DNA of 64,000 nucleotides from Paenibacillus sp. FSL K6-0276 (GCF_037977235.1 NZ_CP150276.1:3038001-3102000); one strand, 5' to 3'; counted from the stretch's first letter, positions 34,619 through 46,519 are shown. Notes: generated by a model not told the origin, from the letters alone. Made by a program: numbers and translations.

Positions 34619-34939
34619 TAAACGCCTAATTGTTATTGCATACGTCCCGAATTGTTACGGTTTGGGCGTTTTATGATCTGTGAAAACAACTCGCTGTATC
34701 TGTTGTACTCTTCAGAACGATTAATTCCGTGAGCTGCAGAAACTAGCCTAAAATAACGAATCAGGATAATTCAATTATAATTGTTTTCACTATCCAGTTT
34801 ATCAGTAGAAGCTGGTAAACTATACATATATTAAGTGGATTTGGGAGAATATACGTTGGATGTGAAGATATTTTTTTAAAATCAGCGATTAAACATTTGT
34901 ACGTAGAAGTAGAATTAGTTGGACACATTCTATCACGCT
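34619..34939. other. Intergenic DNA without a gene
   Basis: I see no coding sequence. AAACGCC and GGCGTTT near 34620 and 34668 could pair as a weak, long-loop terminator. The rest is AT-rich spacer leading to the AAAGGAGAG site of the next gene. Confidence 0.5.
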
Positions 34940-34953
34940 AAAGGAGAGATTTT

Positions 34954-36027
34954 TTGACTAATAATGAGGTAGTTAAAATCTTTGATGCATATTTGTTTCC
35001 ATTAGTATCAGAGTTGTACGAGTTAGAAGGTTATGAAACGTGGCTGATTAAGGCACATACCGGAGGGCGGAATGTCGTTTATAACTGTGAGAAAGTTGGT
35101 GCTGATGCAAAAATACTCAGGATCGCCTTCTTAAATGACAGGAGCCGGGAAGAATTGCTGGGCGAAGCTGAATATATCAGGTATTTATTCGAGCATGGCG
35201 GTAGTGTCTCAGATGTAGTCAGCTCCAAGAAGGGGAATCTGCTGGAAGAGATCACTCATAATAATTACACCTTTTTTGTTTGCCTGTTTGAAAAGGCCAA
35301 AGGAAAAAAGTTGGTGGACAATCATTATCGGTATCGGGAAGGAGTTCCAATTACCGAATATTATTATAACTGCGGAAAAGTCCTAGGAAAAATGCATCAA
35401 TTGTCAAAAGAATATACGCCTGTCCATCGTCGGTATAGTTTTTTGGATAAATATAATGTCGAGTTTATCAATAAACTGATCCCCGATTCCTTACCTCTGC
35501 TTAAAGAGAAGCTGGTAGAGCTCCTGAAAACCTTAGAAGGATTAGAAAGAAACCATACGTCCTTTGGTATGATCCATTTTGATTACAACGATGGGAATTA
35601 TATGATAGATTTTGATACCGGGCAAATCACTGTATATGATTTCGATAATTCATGTTTTGGTTGGTATATGTATGACCTGGCAGATCTCTGGAGAAGCGGA
35701 GTAGGCTGGATAGCGGCTGAACCAGACGCGGGTAAACGCAAAAAATTCATGGATGACTATTTTACAACAGTCCTTGAGGGATACAGATCAGAGACACGGA
35801 TCGAAGATTCGATATTGGAGAAATTGCCCTTATTTATCAAAGTGACCCTCATGGAACAAATTGTAGATGAGTTCGAGTGTATGCGGAATCAAGGTGAAGA
35901 GCCGGAGTGTGATGAAGAGTTATCATATTGCATAAAATGCCTGGAAGACGATATCCCGTTCGTAGGATTTTTCCATGAAATTTACTCGTTGGAAGAACCC
36001 TTTCAGTATGAGGAACGAGATATTTAA
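34954..36027 (+). CDS. APH/choline-kinase-fold phosphotransferase, first copy
   Basis: The TTG at 34954 is the start, with AAAGGAGAG six bases upstream. The 357-residue protein has the aminoglycoside-phosphotransferase fold: catalytic loop GMIHFDYNDGNYMID (HxDxxxxN pattern) and ITVYDFDNSCFGWYMYDLAD with the metal-binding Asp. Helices after it match the family in which CotS-like and homoserine-kinase-like proteins occur. The substrate is unknown; a sugar, amino alcohol or drug is possible. A second kinase of this fold follows 93 bases later. Confidence 0.8.
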   Translation: MTNNEVVKIFDAYLFPLVSELYELEGYETWLIKAHTGGRNVVYNCEKVGADAKILRIAFLNDRSREELLGEAEYIRYLFEHGGSVSDVVSSKKGNLLEEITHNNYTFFVCLFEKAKGKKLVDNHYRYREGVPITEYYYNCGKVLGKMHQLSKEYTPVHRRYSFLDKYNVEFINKLIPDSLPLLKEKLVELLKTLEGLERNHTSFGMIHFDYNDGNYMIDFDTGQITVYDFDNSCFGWYMYDLADLWRSGVGWIAAEPDAGKRKKFMDDYFTTVLEGYRSETRIEDSILEKLPLFIKVTLMEQIVDEFECMRNQGEEPECDEELSYCIKCLEDDIPFVGFFHEIYSLEEPFQYEERDI

Positions 36028-36120
36028 TCTTTTTGTAGTGGTGGAGGCAGTGGTATAGTGTTTTGAATATGCTGCGGCTCAATTCATACTGGACTCTAAT
36101 AAACGGAAGTTGGAGCGATG

Positions 36121-37044
36121 ATGGCTTACGAGAAACCGAATTTGGCAATGAGTGAAATTGAAAAAGTATTGTGGAATCATCTCACACCTGGTGCGGTTGA
36201 GATTACACCGCTGTCTGGTGGCAACTTAAGCAACGTGTTTTCTTTCATCCTCGAAGGGAAAGGCTATGTTGTGAAATTCAGCGATCTGGAACGTACGTAT
36301 GAGACGGAAAGCTATATATCGAATTTGCTGTCGGGCCAAGGCATCCCTTTCCCCAAATGTTTGGCGTTAGGGCGAACTAGCCAGTTAACTTATTTGATCA
36401 TGGAGCGGATGGAAGGGCGCAACCTGTCCGATTGCACGGCAGAGGAACAAACCCATCAGTTGCCGGAGATTATCGGCATCTTGACAAGACTGGCTGAAGC
36501 GGATATTGGAGGAACTAACGGGTACGGGTGGATCGGACCTGACGGCAACGGATCCTATTCATCTTGGAAGGACTTCGTCGTTGCCGTAAATGCTGAAGAT
36601 CAGACGGGGACGTTCTGGGAGAACTGGCATGAACTCTTCCGCACGTCTTGCTTGGAGAGAGACGTATACGAAGAAATCTATAGTCGTTTGATGACCTACG
36701 TACCATATAATGAATCGAACAGAAGCTTTATACACGGAGATTTTCACCAGTGGAATATTTTGTCCGACGGAACACGGATTACCGGCATCATTGATGGGAA
36801 TTGCATGTACGGTGATTTTCTCGTAGACCTTGCGATTCTCGATCGGCATATGCCGTGGAGTGGTGTCATTAAAGCGTATCAAGACTATCAAGAGAAAGCC
36901 AGAATCGCGACTCATTATTTTAAGGAGCGGTTAATCGGCGCCTATTATTTCAAGGGACTTGATGGACTTCGATTCTACGCTAAGATGGGATGGAGAGATG
37001 CCTATCAGAACACACGGCATTTTTTACTAAACCTGAAAGATTAA
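36121..37044 (+). CDS. APH-family phosphotransferase, hygromycin-kinase-like
   Basis: Two ATGs overlap at 36118 and 36121; the second has better spacing from GGAG. The 307-residue kinase shows LSGGNLSNVFSF, YVVKFSD with the ATP-binding Lys, the catalytic IHGDFHQWNIL and metal-binding ITGIIDGNCMYGDFLVDLA. The last stretch is close in pattern to the APH(4) group (ITGVIDW-xxxMYGDxxxD), although Trp is replaced by Gly. It could inactivate an aminocyclitol, but many such chromosomal kinases have no known drug substrate. Confidence 0.78.
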   Translation: MAYEKPNLAMSEIEKVLWNHLTPGAVEITPLSGGNLSNVFSFILEGKGYVVKFSDLERTYETESYISNLLSGQGIPFPKCLALGRTSQLTYLIMERMEGRNLSDCTAEEQTHQLPEIIGILTRLAEADIGGTNGYGWIGPDGNGSYSSWKDFVVAVNAEDQTGTFWENWHELFRTSCLERDVYEEIYSRLMTYVPYNESNRSFIHGDFHQWNILSDGTRITGIIDGNCMYGDFLVDLAILDRHMPWSGVIKAYQDYQEKARIATHYFKERLIGAYYFKGLDGLRFYAKMGWRDAYQNTRHFLLNLKD

Positions 37045-37156
37045 CGAAAGTACGCTTGCGGCAACCGACTCTGCCTGTGGAACCAGGAAATGGGATCAAT
37101 AGATCTAACACGTAATATAGCTTGGTATTCCAAAAAATAGGAACCTATTAAAAGAT

Positions 37157-37191
37157 TGAGAGCACCCGTTTGTTTAAATGGGGGCTCTTTT
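37157..37191 (+). terminator. Terminator after the kinase pair
   Basis: Stem AGAGCACCC / GGGGGCTCT (one mismatch) with a 12-base loop and TTTTATTT. Confidence 0.7.
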
Positions 37192-37296
37192 ATTTATGGA
37201 GCGCAAGCTGATGCTTGCTATAGAGCTTCAGGCTTACGATCTGTAATAATTGCACCTGAATTTGCCATTAATCCACTATCTACAGCTTTGTCCAAC

Positions 37297-37325
37297 TTGA
37301 TAAAATGTAAGCGCAATCATATAAT
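37297..37325 (+). promoter_or_regulatory. Sigma-A promoter of the GH85 gene
   Basis: TTGATA (37297-37302), a 17-bp spacer and a consensus TATAAT (37320-37325) stand 22 bases before the start codon. The whole spacer is occupied by a cre box. Confidence 0.8.
37305..37319. promoter_or_regulatory. cre (CcpA) box inside the GH85 promoter
   Basis: ATGTAAGCGCAATCA fits the full cre consensus WTGNAANCGNWNNCA with no mismatch. Its place between -35 and -10 would let CcpA block RNA polymerase directly. Confidence 0.75.
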
Positions 37326-37347
37326 CTATCAATTGGAGGAGTACGGC

Positions 37348-39999
37348 ATGAAAAAGATTGGTGTAGGTTTTATATTCTTATTTGTGATGTGCGCAGCATT
37401 ATCCACTACTGCGTTCGCTAAACAGCCTTATTCATCCTACTGGTTTCCAGAGCAATTGCTTCAGTGGACTCCTGCATCCGACCCGGATGCGGCATTCAAC
37501 CAGAGCACAATCCCGCTGCAAGACCGCTTTGTGACAGATGGAGTTAACTCTCATGCGACAAAAGCGCCGAAAGTTATGGCTCTATCAGCACTGAACTCGG
37601 GAACAAGTGGTGTGCCATCACAGGGTTCGGACAAATTTGGAGCTAACACGTTTACTTATTGGCAGTATGTTGACAAGCTTGTCTATTGGGGCGGATCTGC
37701 CGGTGAAGGGATCATCGTACCGCCAAGCGCTGATACTATCGACGCGGCTCATAAGAATGGCGTGCCGATCATCGGAACGGTATTCTTCCCGCCAACCGTG
37801 TATGGAGGGAAATTTGAATGGGTGAAGCAAATGCTTCAACAGAACAGCGACGGCTCCTTTCCTGCCGCAGATAAGCTGATCCAGGTTGCGAAGTATTACG
37901 GATTTGACGGTTGGTTCATTAACCAGGAGACTGAGGGTGGAACACCAGCTGACGCACAGCAAATGAAAGCTTTCCTAAGTTATCTAGAATCGCACAAATC
38001 TGCATCTATGCACATCGTATGGTACGACTCCATGACCAAGGAGGGCAGTATCAATTGGCAAAATGCACTAAATGACAAGAATGCAATGTTCCTGCAAGAC
38101 AATAAGAAGCAGATAACAGACAATATGTTCCTGAACTTCTGGTGGAAAGATCTTAAAAGCTCAGCAGAGAAGGCCAGAAGCTTGGACAGAAGTCCGTATG
38201 ACCTGTATGCAGGCATCGATGTTGAGGCCAAGGGTTACGATACGAAGGTGAACTGGAATCTGCTGTTCACGGATGGTCAACCTGCAGTCACTTCCCTTGG
38301 TATTTACCGCCCGGACTGGGCTTTTAACAGCGCGGAGAGTATGGAGGACTTCTTCGCACGCGAGAACAAATTCTGGGTGGGGCCAAACGGGAATCCGGGC
38401 AATACCGCGAGCGATCAGGCCTGGAAAGGAATCGCGAACAATGTGGTAGAATCATCCTCTGTAAATGAGCTGCCTTTCATCACCAACTTCAATACAGGAA
38501 GCGGACAGAAATATTATGTTCTAGGGAAGCAGGTTCGGGATAAGGGATGGAATAACCGAAGCCTGCAGGATATCCTGCCAACATGGCGCTGGATCGCAGA
38601 CAGCAAAGGAACATCGCTTACTCCGGAGCTCGATTGGTCCGATGCGTATTACGGCGGCAGTTCGCTGAAGGTATCAGGTGATCTAAGCCATAACAATGCG
38701 ACACATCTGAAGCTCTACAAGACAGACCTTAAAATCGAAGCAAGTACGAAGCTGTCAGTCACGTATAAAACACTGAACAAGCCAAGCCTGAAGGTGGGTC
38801 TTGCTTTCGCAGACCAACCCGACCAATTTGTCTTCCTTAACGTGAAGGATAAGACAGAACCAGGCTGGACTACCGAAACATTGAATTTGACCCCATACAA
38901 AGGGAAACGGATCGTAGCGTTGTCACTTTATTTTGATACCAAGGACACGATTAGTGATTATTCCATTCAAATAGGCCAGCTCTCCATCCAAAATGCCAAC
39001 GACCCGATAAAAACGCTGCCGGCAGTTAGCGAACTGAAGGTCACTCAATCCGATTTCCGCGATGGAATTTATGGAGATGCTAGATTGGAGTGGAAACAGC
39101 TTGACCAGCAGGTGAAGCAATACGAAATCTATCGTGTACTGCCAGATGGCAGTGAGGTGCTAATGGGTGCAACGCCAAATCATGTGTTTTACGTTCCTGA
39201 GATGAGAAGAATAGACAAGGAAACAGTCACAGTATTGAAGGTCGTTGCAATCAATGGAAGATACGAGCAAGGTCAGACATCCAGCGTGAAGATCAGCTGG
39301 CCAGCTTATCCGAAGCCGATTGCGGAGTTCAAGGCTGATCGGACCTTGGTGGCTCCAGGTGAGAGCGTAAACTTCACCGACCTGTCGACCGAAGTGACAG
39401 AAGAATGGTCATGGAACTTCGAAAGCGGAAGCCCAGCTGTCAGCACATCGAAGAACCCGATTGTAACGTTCAATCAGGAAGGCGTGTATAGCGTGACACT
39501 GACTGCAACCAACAGTTCGGGCCAAGACACAATTACGAAAAAGGCGCTCATCACAGTGAGCAAGGAAGCTGGTGCGGTGAAGAATTTAGCACTTGGCAAA
39601 ACTGCAACAGCCGATCATGCATGCGGGGAAAAAGAAGGAGCACCAAACGCCGTAGACGGTAAAGTGACGGATAACAGCAAATGGTGTGCACTTGGAAATC
39701 TGCCTCATTGGCTTCAAGTCGATCTCGGAGCCGAGCATCAAATCAGCTCTTTTATCATCAAGCATGCTCAGAGCGGAGGAGAATGGTCCGGGTTTAATAC
39801 CAGCGATTATACCATTCAGGTGAGCAGCGATGGAACGAACTGGACTGATGTCGTCAAAGTCCAAGGAAACTCAGCAGCCGAGTCGACAGACGCGATTGCA
39901 TTGGTGAAAGCCCGCTATGTAAAATTATTGATTCTTAAGCCCACGCAGGGAGCCGATACTGCAGCGCGAATCTATGAGTTTGAAGTCAAGGGACTGTAA
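37348..39999 (+). CDS. Secreted GH85 endo-beta-N-acetylglucosaminidase with PKD and discoidin domains
   Basis: The ATG at 37348 has TTGGAGGAG upstream and starts a clean signal peptide ending AFA (residues 1-25); the longer frame upstream is not translated, being partly promoter. In the 883-residue product, the GH85 barrel (about 40-400) has YYGFDGWFINQETEGG with the catalytic pair Asn192 and Glu194. A beta-sandwich region (about 420-640), a PKD domain (about 652-740; VNFTDLSTEV, WNFESG, VTLTATNSSG) and a C-terminal F5/8-type carbohydrate-binding module (about 745-883; DNSKWCALG, HWLQVDLG) follow. GH85 enzymes cut the chitobiose core of N-glycans. Confidence 0.92.
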   Translation: MKKIGVGFIFLFVMCAALSTTAFAKQPYSSYWFPEQLLQWTPASDPDAAFNQSTIPLQDRFVTDGVNSHATKAPKVMALSALNSGTSGVPSQGSDKFGANTFTYWQYVDKLVYWGGSAGEGIIVPPSADTIDAAHKNGVPIIGTVFFPPTVYGGKFEWVKQMLQQNSDGSFPAADKLIQVAKYYGFDGWFINQETEGGTPADAQQMKAFLSYLESHKSASMHIVWYDSMTKEGSINWQNALNDKNAMFLQDNKKQITDNMFLNFWWKDLKSSAEKARSLDRSPYDLYAGIDVEAKGYDTKVNWNLLFTDGQPAVTSLGIYRPDWAFNSAESMEDFFARENKFWVGPNGNPGNTASDQAWKGIANNVVESSSVNELPFITNFNTGSGQKYYVLGKQVRDKGWNNRSLQDILPTWRWIADSKGTSLTPELDWSDAYYGGSSLKVSGDLSHNNATHLKLYKTDLKIEASTKLSVTYKTLNKPSLKVGLAFADQPDQFVFLNVKDKTEPGWTTETLNLTPYKGKRIVALSLYFDTKDTISDYSIQIGQLSIQNANDPIKTLPAVSELKVTQSDFRDGIYGDARLEWKQLDQQVKQYEIYRVLPDGSEVLMGATPNHVFYVPEMRRIDKETVTVLKVVAINGRYEQGQTSSVKISWPAYPKPIAEFKADRTLVAPGESVNFTDLSTEVTEEWSWNFESGSPAVSTSKNPIVTFNQEGVYSVTLTATNSSGQDTITKKALITVSKEAGAVKNLALGKTATADHACGEKEGAPNAVDGKVTDNSKWCALGNLPHWLQVDLGAEHQISSFIIKHAQSGGEWSGFNTSDYTIQVSSDGTNWTDVVKVQGNSAAESTDAIALVKARYVKLLILKPTQGADTAARIYEFEVKGL

Positions 40000-40012
40000 T
40001 TCCAATATTAAA

Positions 40013-40056
40013 GCAAATAAACCGTACGCCTAAATAAAGGGCTGTGGTTTATTTGC
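40013..40056. terminator. Hairpin after the GH85 gene
   Basis: Perfect 11-bp stem GCAAATAAACC / GGTTTATTTGC with a 22-base loop but no proper T run; it may act as a weak terminator or transcript stabiliser. Confidence 0.45.
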
Positions 40057-40135
40057 TATAACTAGCCTCGTCTCTCTTTACTAGTCCGCGATGTTCACAC
40101 TCCGAATGCATTCTAATGATAGCTAGAAATCAAAA

Positions 40136-40166
40136 AAAGAACCTGAGTTGTTTATCAGGTTCTTTA
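40136..40166. terminator. Terminator just upstream of the rph promoter
   Basis: Perfect 11-bp stem AAAGAACCTGA / TCAGGTTCTTT, A-rich on the left and ending in TTT on the right, so it could work on both strands. Confidence 0.75.
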
Positions 40167-40169
40167 ATA

Positions 40170-40198
40170 TTGCATATGAACAGACACGATGATATAAT
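40170..40198 (+). promoter_or_regulatory. Promoter of the rifampin phosphotransferase gene
   Basis: TTGCAT, 17 bp, TATAAT. Transcription would start near 40205, giving a leader of about 115 bases, long enough for attenuation. Confidence 0.7.
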
Positions 40199-40253
40199 CG
40201 GATCACGACTACCGCGAGTTTAATAGACATAGTTTTTGCATCTTACGTTAATA

Positions 40254-40307
40254 ATGTACCATGCTGCTAAACTCTTGTCAAATGTTTTTTCTCAATTTAA
40301 TGGTTAG
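40254..40307 (+). other. Possible leader-peptide reading frame before rph
   Basis: ATG at 40254 opens a 17-codon frame (MYHAAKLLSNVFSQFNG) whose TAG stop lies inside the TTAGGAGAG ribosome binding site of rph. Leader frames with such a layout occur in antibiotic-inducible genes, but no ribosome binding site is seen for this one, so it may be chance. Confidence 0.25.
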
Positions 40308-42935
<2,628 letters not shown>

Positions 42936-43054
42936 TGGCTGAATACGTCATGTATGGCCTTTGTCATAGTGGACGGCATTAATGCAACTTGTCATGGATA
43001 AAAGGGCGGTATTTAAGACACCGGCGTGGCCAGAATGAATCGAAGGGAACACCC

Positions 43055-43615
43055 TTAATTCTCGTCCGATGACTTAAACGCTAATAAGGAATGGTCCGCT
43101 AAAGAGAAAATGAGTTGAGCCAACTCATTGCTTGATATAATGAATTTTCCTAGTATCCACTCCTGTATAATCGCTAAGCTTCCATTAACCAAATAAGCAT
43201 AAGTAAACCGTTTCATATTTTCAGGAACGTCAAGCTGAAGGTGATTGTCAATATTCATCAGTATTTCATTAAGCAAACGTTTTGAAAACAACACGTTATC
43301 ATTTGATTTGAGTAGCATAACGGCAAACAGATCATCATTCTTTTTGATGTAATCTAAAAAGGCCAATATATAAGTAATGCCCCTGTCATTAGCTTCGATT
43401 TTTTCTAGATATTCACTTGTGTTATCAATAATCTCCTGCTCTACATGTTCTAGCAGCTCATATGCATTTGCATAATGCAAATAAAAGGTAGAGCGATTAA
43501 TGCCTGCTGACGTGCATAATTCTTTTACACTGATTTGACTTATGTTTTTTTCTTTGAGCAGACTAATCAAGCTCTGCTTCAGCAGCAGTTTGGTTAACCT
43601 TTCACGTTGATTCAT
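43055..43615 (-). CDS. TetR/AcrR-family regulator
   Basis: This 186-residue protein has an N-terminal TetR helix-turn-helix (SQISVKELCTSAGINRSTFYLHYANAYELLEHVE) and an all-helical ligand domain of the type seen in DhaS-like or TetR_C_33 regulators. TTGGAGGCG precedes the start. It is divergent from the epimerase/zinc-ribbon gene; a 13-bp palindrome lies in the 150-bp gap. It is probably that gene's repressor. Confidence 0.85.
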   Translation of the reverse strand: MNQRERLTKLLLKQSLISLLKEKNISQISVKELCTSAGINRSTFYLHYANAYELLEHVEQEIIDNTSEYLEKIEANDRGITYILAFLDYIKKNDDLFAVMLLKSNDNVLFSKRLLNEILMNIDNHLQLDVPENMKRFTYAYLVNGSLAIIQEWILGKFIISSNELAQLIFSLADHSLLAFKSSDEN

Positions 43616-43717
43616 CGTAGATTCGCCTCCAATATAATAAAGTTTTTATATAATCGACAGATTACCTTAAACTGTCTAAGTCACATCAGTTCGATAATCA
43701 ACTGGTGGTTGTTAAAT

Positions 43718-43730
43718 AGACACTGTGTCT
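43718..43730. promoter_or_regulatory. Candidate TetR operator
   Basis: AGACACTGTGTCT is a perfect 13-bp palindrome in the divergent region. GACAG-N12-CTGTC nearby (about 43656-43677) is a second, looser inverted repeat with related half-sites. Confidence 0.5.
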
Positions 43731-43768
43731 GTATTCTGAAGGGAGACGATTGACTTGTCAATAAACTT

Positions 43769-45301
43769 ATGATGCAGGTGATGAATATGGTGAAGAAAAA
43801 ACGCGTCATGATAACAGGTGCAGCGGGCAATATGGGTGGCGAAACATTAAAGTTACTGCGAAACGATTTAGCGAAGTGCGAGCTATTACTCTTTGATTTA
43901 GACAATTCAACCAGCCGCCAAAAGCTGAAAGAATATGAGGGACTAAATGGTGTTAAAGTAGTCTATGGCGATTTACTAGACCGCAACCTGGTCTATGAAT
44001 GTGTGAAGGATGCCGACATTGTGCTCCATATCGCTGCTTTTGTATCTCCTGCTGCAGACGAGTTTCCCGAACGAACCATGCAGATTAATTATGGTTCAGC
44101 GAAAAATATCGTCGACTCCATTAAGAAAAGTGGTCGTGCCCATGTAACGCGTTTCGTAAATATCGGCACAATTGCGGAGACGGGTGACCGTATGCCGCCG
44201 ATCCATTGGGGGCGTGTGGGCGACCCTCTCAAACCAAGTGTTTACGACTACTATGCCGTTTCGAAAATTGCCGCTGAGCGTATGGTAATTGAATCAGGAC
44301 TAAGTTATTGGGTAAGCCTCCGCCAAACGGGTATCATGGGTCCAGCGATGAGCAAGATAGAAGACCCTATTATGTTCCATAACTGTCTGGAAAATGTGCT
44401 TGAATACGTATCTGACCGGGATTCAGGACGTTTAATGCGGAACCTGTGCATCCAAGATATTGATGGAGAACTAGAGGATGGATTTTGGCAGCACATTTAC
44501 AACATTGGCGGGGGCGAGAGCTGTCGAGTCAGCACGCTTGAGATGTATCGGGTGCTTTATGGAAAGCTTGGAATAACGAATCTCGATTATGTAATTGACC
44601 CCAAATGGTATGCAACACGGAATTTTCACGGACAATATTATTTGGATTCTGACAAGCTGGAGAACTATTTTCACTTTCGCCGTGATTCAATAGATTATTT
44701 CTATCAAAGCTACCTCGATAATCTTGGCGCACTTGTATCTGTAGCGAAAGTCATTACGAAGCTGCCCGGAGGACAAAAATTCATGGGTGCGATGATTAAG
44801 CGGACGATGAAAAAGCAGGCTGTGAAGGAACGCGGAACGATACGTTTTATCGAGGATAATGACATTGAGAAAATAGACGCTTATTGGGGCAGCAAGAACA
44901 ACTGGGAGGCGATTCCTGCAAAGGTGTCCGAAATGAAGAAATTCGGGAATTGGGATAAAGTCATCAAGCTTGATCACGGCTACGATGAAAATAAGCCAGC
45001 ATCACAATTAAATTTAGAAGATATTAAAGGTGCTGCGAAATTTCGTGGTGGTGAATGCCTTTCAAGTGACATGAAAACGGGGGATTGGACGGGCAAACTC
45101 GATTTCAAATGTGCGTTCGGCCATACCTTTACCGCAAGTCCCAAGCTTATGCTAGAAGGTGGACATTTCTGCCCGCAGTGTGAACTCGAAAGCTGGAATT
45201 ACAAAGAACGTGCAAAGCGTGAACCGTTCTTTGCCCAGGTGTGGAACCCCATTCAAGATAAATCAGACGGACGCGAGTATAAGAAATCGTATCAGAATTA
45301 G
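43769..45301 (+). CDS. Extended SDR (epimerase-type) fused to a C-terminal zinc-ribbon-like domain
   Basis: Several ATGs are possible; 43787 is best placed after AGGTGAT, while 43769 is the first. The protein (up to 510 residues) has a Rossmann start (MITGAAGNMGGETLK), DADIVLHIAA, catalytic YYAVSK and the rest of an extended short-chain dehydrogenase to about residue 300. A helical linker follows, then about 100 C-terminal residues with CAFGHTF and HFCPQCELESW, a likely zinc site. I know of no standard epimerase with this tail. The gene is under the divergent TetR gene. Substrate unknown. Confidence 0.7.
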   Translation: MMQVMNMVKKKRVMITGAAGNMGGETLKLLRNDLAKCELLLFDLDNSTSRQKLKEYEGLNGVKVVYGDLLDRNLVYECVKDADIVLHIAAFVSPAADEFPERTMQINYGSAKNIVDSIKKSGRAHVTRFVNIGTIAETGDRMPPIHWGRVGDPLKPSVYDYYAVSKIAAERMVIESGLSYWVSLRQTGIMGPAMSKIEDPIMFHNCLENVLEYVSDRDSGRLMRNLCIQDIDGELEDGFWQHIYNIGGGESCRVSTLEMYRVLYGKLGITNLDYVIDPKWYATRNFHGQYYLDSDKLENYFHFRRDSIDYFYQSYLDNLGALVSVAKVITKLPGGQKFMGAMIKRTMKKQAVKERGTIRFIEDNDIEKIDAYWGSKNNWEAIPAKVSEMKKFGNWDKVIKLDHGYDENKPASQLNLEDIKGAAKFRGGECLSSDMKTGDWTGKLDFKCAFGHTFTASPKLMLEGGHFCPQCELESWNYKERAKREPFFAQVWNPIQDKSDGREYKKSYQN

Positions 45302-45383
45302 ATGGTATCGAGAAGTGAGGCAATAAATTCAGTTAACTAAATAAGCACTGGAGTTTTCTGAAAAAATTGGAGATCTAATCGCC

Positions 45384-45644
45384 TTGAGGGAGCTTACTCT
45401 GCGTGAGATCGCAGATGTGGATGAACGACTGGAGGCATGGGATCGGGATGAATCGCTATGTGGGCCTTGGCGCAGGCGTAAGGTAATTTTCGTCTGTATA
45501 AGATATGGGCTCCAGATCAGAACGATAAATCCTGTGCGGGTTTCGCATTGCCCATCGGTTAACTATCTGCTACGGAACGCCCGTCATATGGATATACTTA
45601 TTATGGTTGATTTTGATCCGGATATTATAGATCAAGTACTTTAG
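45384..45644 (+). other. Doubtful small reading frame, perhaps a gene remnant
   Basis: The frame encodes LRELTLREIADVDERLEAWDRDESLC and then turns into unconvincing sequence. There is no ribosome binding site. It reads like the start of a decayed protein followed by a frameshift. I do not recognise the family. The rest of the 45302-45796 gap contains only a terminator. Confidence 0.2.
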
Positions 45645-45685
45645 CGTAACCGGAGTACGATATGAACTTTCAAATTACACAAGAT

Positions 45686-45716
45686 GCCGCCTTAGAAAAC
45701 TAAGGGCGGTATTTTT
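45686..45716 (+). terminator. Intrinsic terminator
   Basis: Stem TGCCGCCTTAG / CTAAGGGCGGTA with one bulge and an AAAA loop, followed by ATTTTTATT. Confidence 0.75.
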
Positions 45717-45796
45717 ATTATGTAGAGCGAATTTATTCGTCAAAGTCCTTGACTGTCACAGTAGTATGATATACAACGCTATTGAGAGGTGATGAT

Positions 45797-45985
45797 ATGA
45801 GTGAGAACAAAATTACATCCGACCTTCTACGCGGACATACCGATACGATGGTTTTACGGCTCTTGTTCGAAGCTGATCGCTATGGATATGAAATTGTTAA
45901 ATTAATTGCTGAGCGCTCTGGGGGCGAGTATGAATTAAAAGAAGCCACGATGTATAACCGATCCCACGCTGGGTTCGGCTATTAA
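45797..45985 (+). pseudogene. Truncated PadR-family regulator
   Basis: GAGGTGAT precedes the ATG at 45797. The 62-codon product matches the first half of a PadR winged helix (SDLLRGHTDTMVLRLLFEADRYGYEIVKLI, GGEYELKEATMY), then changes abruptly to NRSHAGFGY and stops. The wing and the C-terminal dimerisation helix are missing; intact members have 100-180 residues. The downstream DNA does not restore it in another frame, so a deletion is likely. Confidence 0.7.
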
Positions 45986-46065
45986 TAATATAAATTTCGT
46001 GAAGAAGATACAGAGATGCGTACATCATGTAATATAGATGGAACAATAACGAAGGCAGGTCACCT

Positions 46066-46206
46066 ATGAAGCGAAAACACTGGATGCAAGGTTCGTTGTC
46101 AGACGCTCCGAATGTAAGCTGGCGAACTGTTCAGCTCCGGTTAGGAGGGCTACCGCAGAATCCGGATAGCGTTATTTTCAATAAACAAAGAGAAGCTGGA
46201 TTTTGA
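46066..46206 (+). CDS. Small protein of unknown function, 46 residues
   Basis: ATG 46066 with GAAGGCAGGT upstream opens a frame for MKRKHWMQGSLSDAPNVSWR, then VQLRLGGLPQNPDSVIFNKQ and so on. The binding site is weak and no family is recognised. It could be the last piece of a decayed gene. Confidence 0.25.
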   Translation: MKRKHWMQGSLSDAPNVSWRTVQLRLGGLPQNPDSVIFNKQREAGF

Positions 46207-46291
46207 ATTTCTTGCATAAGCACGGCACTATTATGGAAAACTTCTGTAGTGCGAATAAACAGCATAATTCCATTTTTGGGAGGTGACAATT

Positions 46292-46519
46292 ATGAGCAAA
46301 CCGGATAATCGCAAGGATAACGTTGAACACTTGCAAAACGCGATTCAGAACACGATAGAAAACTACCAGGAAGCGAACGATTATCTCGAAGAATTTGGAG
46401 ATGAAATTTCAGCACAAGAAAAAACTCAAATAGCTGAAAAAAACAAACGCCGTGAACATAGCATCTCCGGATTTCAAGAAGAAATCAAGGACGAATCAAT
46501 GCACCAGCAAAACTCATAA
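46292..46519 (+). CDS. tlp: Small acid-soluble spore protein Tlp
   Basis: The ATG at 46292 has GGGAGGTGAC five bases upstream; the in-frame GTG nine bases earlier is inside that site. The 75-residue product begins MSKPDNRKDNVEHLQNAIQN, followed by TIEN, and has the conserved EKNKRREHSISGF...EIKDE end of Tlp proteins. It is made in the developing forespore and stored in the spore. It has an insertion (YQEANDYLEEFGDEIS) of usual type. A second small gene follows. Confidence 0.9.
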   Translation: MSKPDNRKDNVEHLQNAIQNTIENYQEANDYLEEFGDEISAQEKTQIAEKNKRREHSISGFQEEIKDESMHQQNS

